Positions 41,171-42,413 of a stretch of 42,413 nucleotides of DNA are shown piece after piece. Below the pieces are notes generated by a model, which saw nothing but the letters and a program-made list of their open reading frames with translations, ran no database searches and was not told the DNA's origin. The position numbers and the translations under genes are program-made. The stretch spans positions 1-42,413 of the forward strand of contig JADKDT010000020.1 of NCBI GenBank assembly GCA_016714465.1. Reading direction: 5' to 3'. Numbering within the stretch: position 1 is the stretch's first letter; the number at the start of each line of letters is the position of its first letter. The stretch comes from Candidatus Brachythrix odensensis (GTDB taxonomy: Bacteria; Chloroflexota; Anaerolineae; J036; Brachytrichaceae).

Positions 41171-42413
41171 CAGAACCGCTTGGCTGCCCTGGGCGCTGGC
41201 ATTCATCGCCACGATCGGCGCTCTGGTGACCTTTGTCGATGCGCTGAGTGGACCCCAGATCAGCGCCATCGCCATCGCCGGGATCGCGCTCGATGCGGTA
41301 TTCAAGATCGCGTTTGCCTTTGTTGGCGCGTTGATTCTTTCGCGCCTTGCCCGGAATCGGATTGGCTGGCTGCTCATGGTCATTGGATTCTCGTTAGGCG
41401 GACTTGGCGGGTTTGTATCGCTTGCGAAGCCGGACATCTTCGATGTAGCCGATCCCGCGCCACTGGACTATCTAGTGGTCTGGCTGTCGGGCTGGAGTTG
41501 GTGGCTGTTGGTCGGCCCGTTGCTCCTCCTGCTGCTCATCTTCCCGACGGGCCGTCTGCTGTCGCGCCGATGGCGATGGGTCGTTGGCATGATCGGGCTT
41601 GTCTTTGTCTTCTTCCTGGCGGCTGTGACTGCGTCGCCCGAATGGCAGGACCCGGAGACTGGCAAGTCCATACCCAATCCGATCGTCGCGCTCCGAACGT
41701 GGGCGGCGCCTCCGCTTGAAGTCCTGCTTGGGCCCTGGGCAATCGCCCTCGCCGGAACCGCCCTGCTTTGCGCGCTCTCGGTATTCGTGCGCTATCGGCG
41801 CGCGGATGTCGTCGAACGCAGGCAGCTCAACTGGTTTCTGTTTACGTGCGCGATTTTCATCGCCCTCTACGTCGTCAGCGCCATCGGCCAGCCTCCCGGC
41901 GTTGGCCCTCCTGAGTGGATGGGCGTCCTGCTGAGCATCGCTCTTGTCGGGTTCCCGGTTTCCATCGGCATTGCCATCCTGCGCCACCGGTTGTTCGACA
42001 TCGACCTCATCGTCCGCCGCACCTTCACCTATGCGATCATCTCGGCGGCGCTTGCCATTGTCTATTTCGGGGCCAACCTCATCGCTCAGGGCATGATCAG
42101 CGCGCTGGGCGGTCAACCGAAATGAGCTCGCCATCGTGGCCAGCACCCTCGCCGTGGCCGCGCTCTTCTCACCCCGTGCGGCGGCGGGGTGCAGGAGGCC
42201 ATCGACTGGGCGCTTCAATCGGCAGCGCTACGACGCCGACAAGGTCGTCGCCGACTTCGCCGAATACGCCGCGCACGAGACCGACTGGCCGCGCTCCAGG
42301 CCCGCGTTGTGGCGTGGTCGCGGGAAACCACCAACCGAGGCATGGAACAGTGTGGGTGAAGGGCGGCCCAGGTCGACGAATAGCCGAGAACCACTGAACA
42401 CCGATCATTCGTC
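41157..42413 (+). CDS. Tandem paralogue of the preceding membrane protein (copy 2), 3-prime end frame-broken and at the window edge
   Basis: This protein is collinear with copy 1 from WLPWALAFIATIGALVTFVD through ILRHRLFDIDLIVRRTFTYA. The clean frame stops at 42125 (GGQPK); removing one A there restores NELAIVASTLAVAALFS. Beyond this, extra C, G and G bases near 42173, 42188 and 42210 each shift the frame, and the family tail (RYDADKVVADFAEYAAHETD, GTVWVKG) is scattered over all three frames. So many single-base run errors near the end point to low-quality sequence. The copy overlaps copy 1 by 14 nt, suggesting coupled translation and a two-subunit complex. Confidence 0.78.

Noticed and set aside
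1..42413. tRNA, rRNA or riboswitch genes
   Set aside because: No cloverleaf-like segment, rRNA core sequence or known riboswitch consensus was recognised by eye; a covariance-model search would be decisive.

Overview
The window (about 42.4 kb, GC-rich) looks like a chromosomal contig from a bacterium of the Chloroflexota type. This is inferred from protein style only: a Thr/Pro/Ala-rich SH3 lipoprotein, kinase-less 'RHRLFDID' membrane proteins, STAND/SARP regulators, a three-gene Cys-type formate dehydrogenase, and many dispersed palindromes. No rRNA, tRNA, CRISPR array, transposase or phage gene was seen. Both ends cut through genes.

Layout. 1-2.5 kb (minus): end of a diacylglycerol/undecaprenol kinase, an RlmI-type rRNA methyltransferase and a caspase-fold protease. 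2.6-3.7 kb (plus): rplU-rpmA-rpmE behind a near-perfect sigma-70 promoter. 3.8-4.1 kb (minus): an HU-family protein. 4.6-10.1 kb (plus): an ABC-2 exporter (ATPase plus two permeases) with a NarL-type two-component pair. 10.1-15.7 kb (minus): a DUF1992 protein and an NAD-linked formate dehydrogenase (NuoE-, NuoF- and FdhA-like subunits, joined by 4-nt overlaps). 15.9-20.2 kb (plus): nitroreductase, GPH sugar symporter, orphan histidine kinase and PfkB-fold protein. 20.3-23.5 kb (minus): dnaG and ychF. 23.6-27.8 kb (plus): a small membrane protein, a heterodimeric ABC exporter and a small soluble protein. 27.9-31.0 kb (minus): an SH3 lipoprotein and a secreted two-domain pseudo-hydrolase. 31.3-36.8 kb (plus): two full HTH-STAND-TPR regulators and a 71-codon relic of a third. 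36.9-39.7 kb (minus): a SARP/AfsR regulator. 39.9 kb to the end (plus): two tandem membrane proteins that resemble sensor-kinase inputs without a kinase.

Four things stand out. (1) A family of near-perfect intergenic palindromes has a fixed apex and fixed outer ends but middle arms that change from copy to copy while staying complementary. Two copies share a further flank that contains the stop codon of the preceding gene, and a half-copy remains elsewhere. A second family of about 95-nt inverted repeats ending in CCGCAGATT occurs four times. (2) A lipoprotein with an alpha/beta-hydrolase domain and a beta-lactamase-fold domain has lost the nucleophile in both domains and is split by one in-frame TAA. 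It is divergent from the STAND regulators. (3) DnaG has lost all four zinc ligands although the rest of the protein is intact. (4) The third STAND copy keeps only its first about 20 and last about 50 codons.

Caution: roughly a dozen genes or gene ends carry frame breaks, mostly one-base changes in short G, C or A runs and densest near the two window ends. This looks more like residual sequencing error than mass gene decay, so the affected genes are annotated at full length with the break noted.
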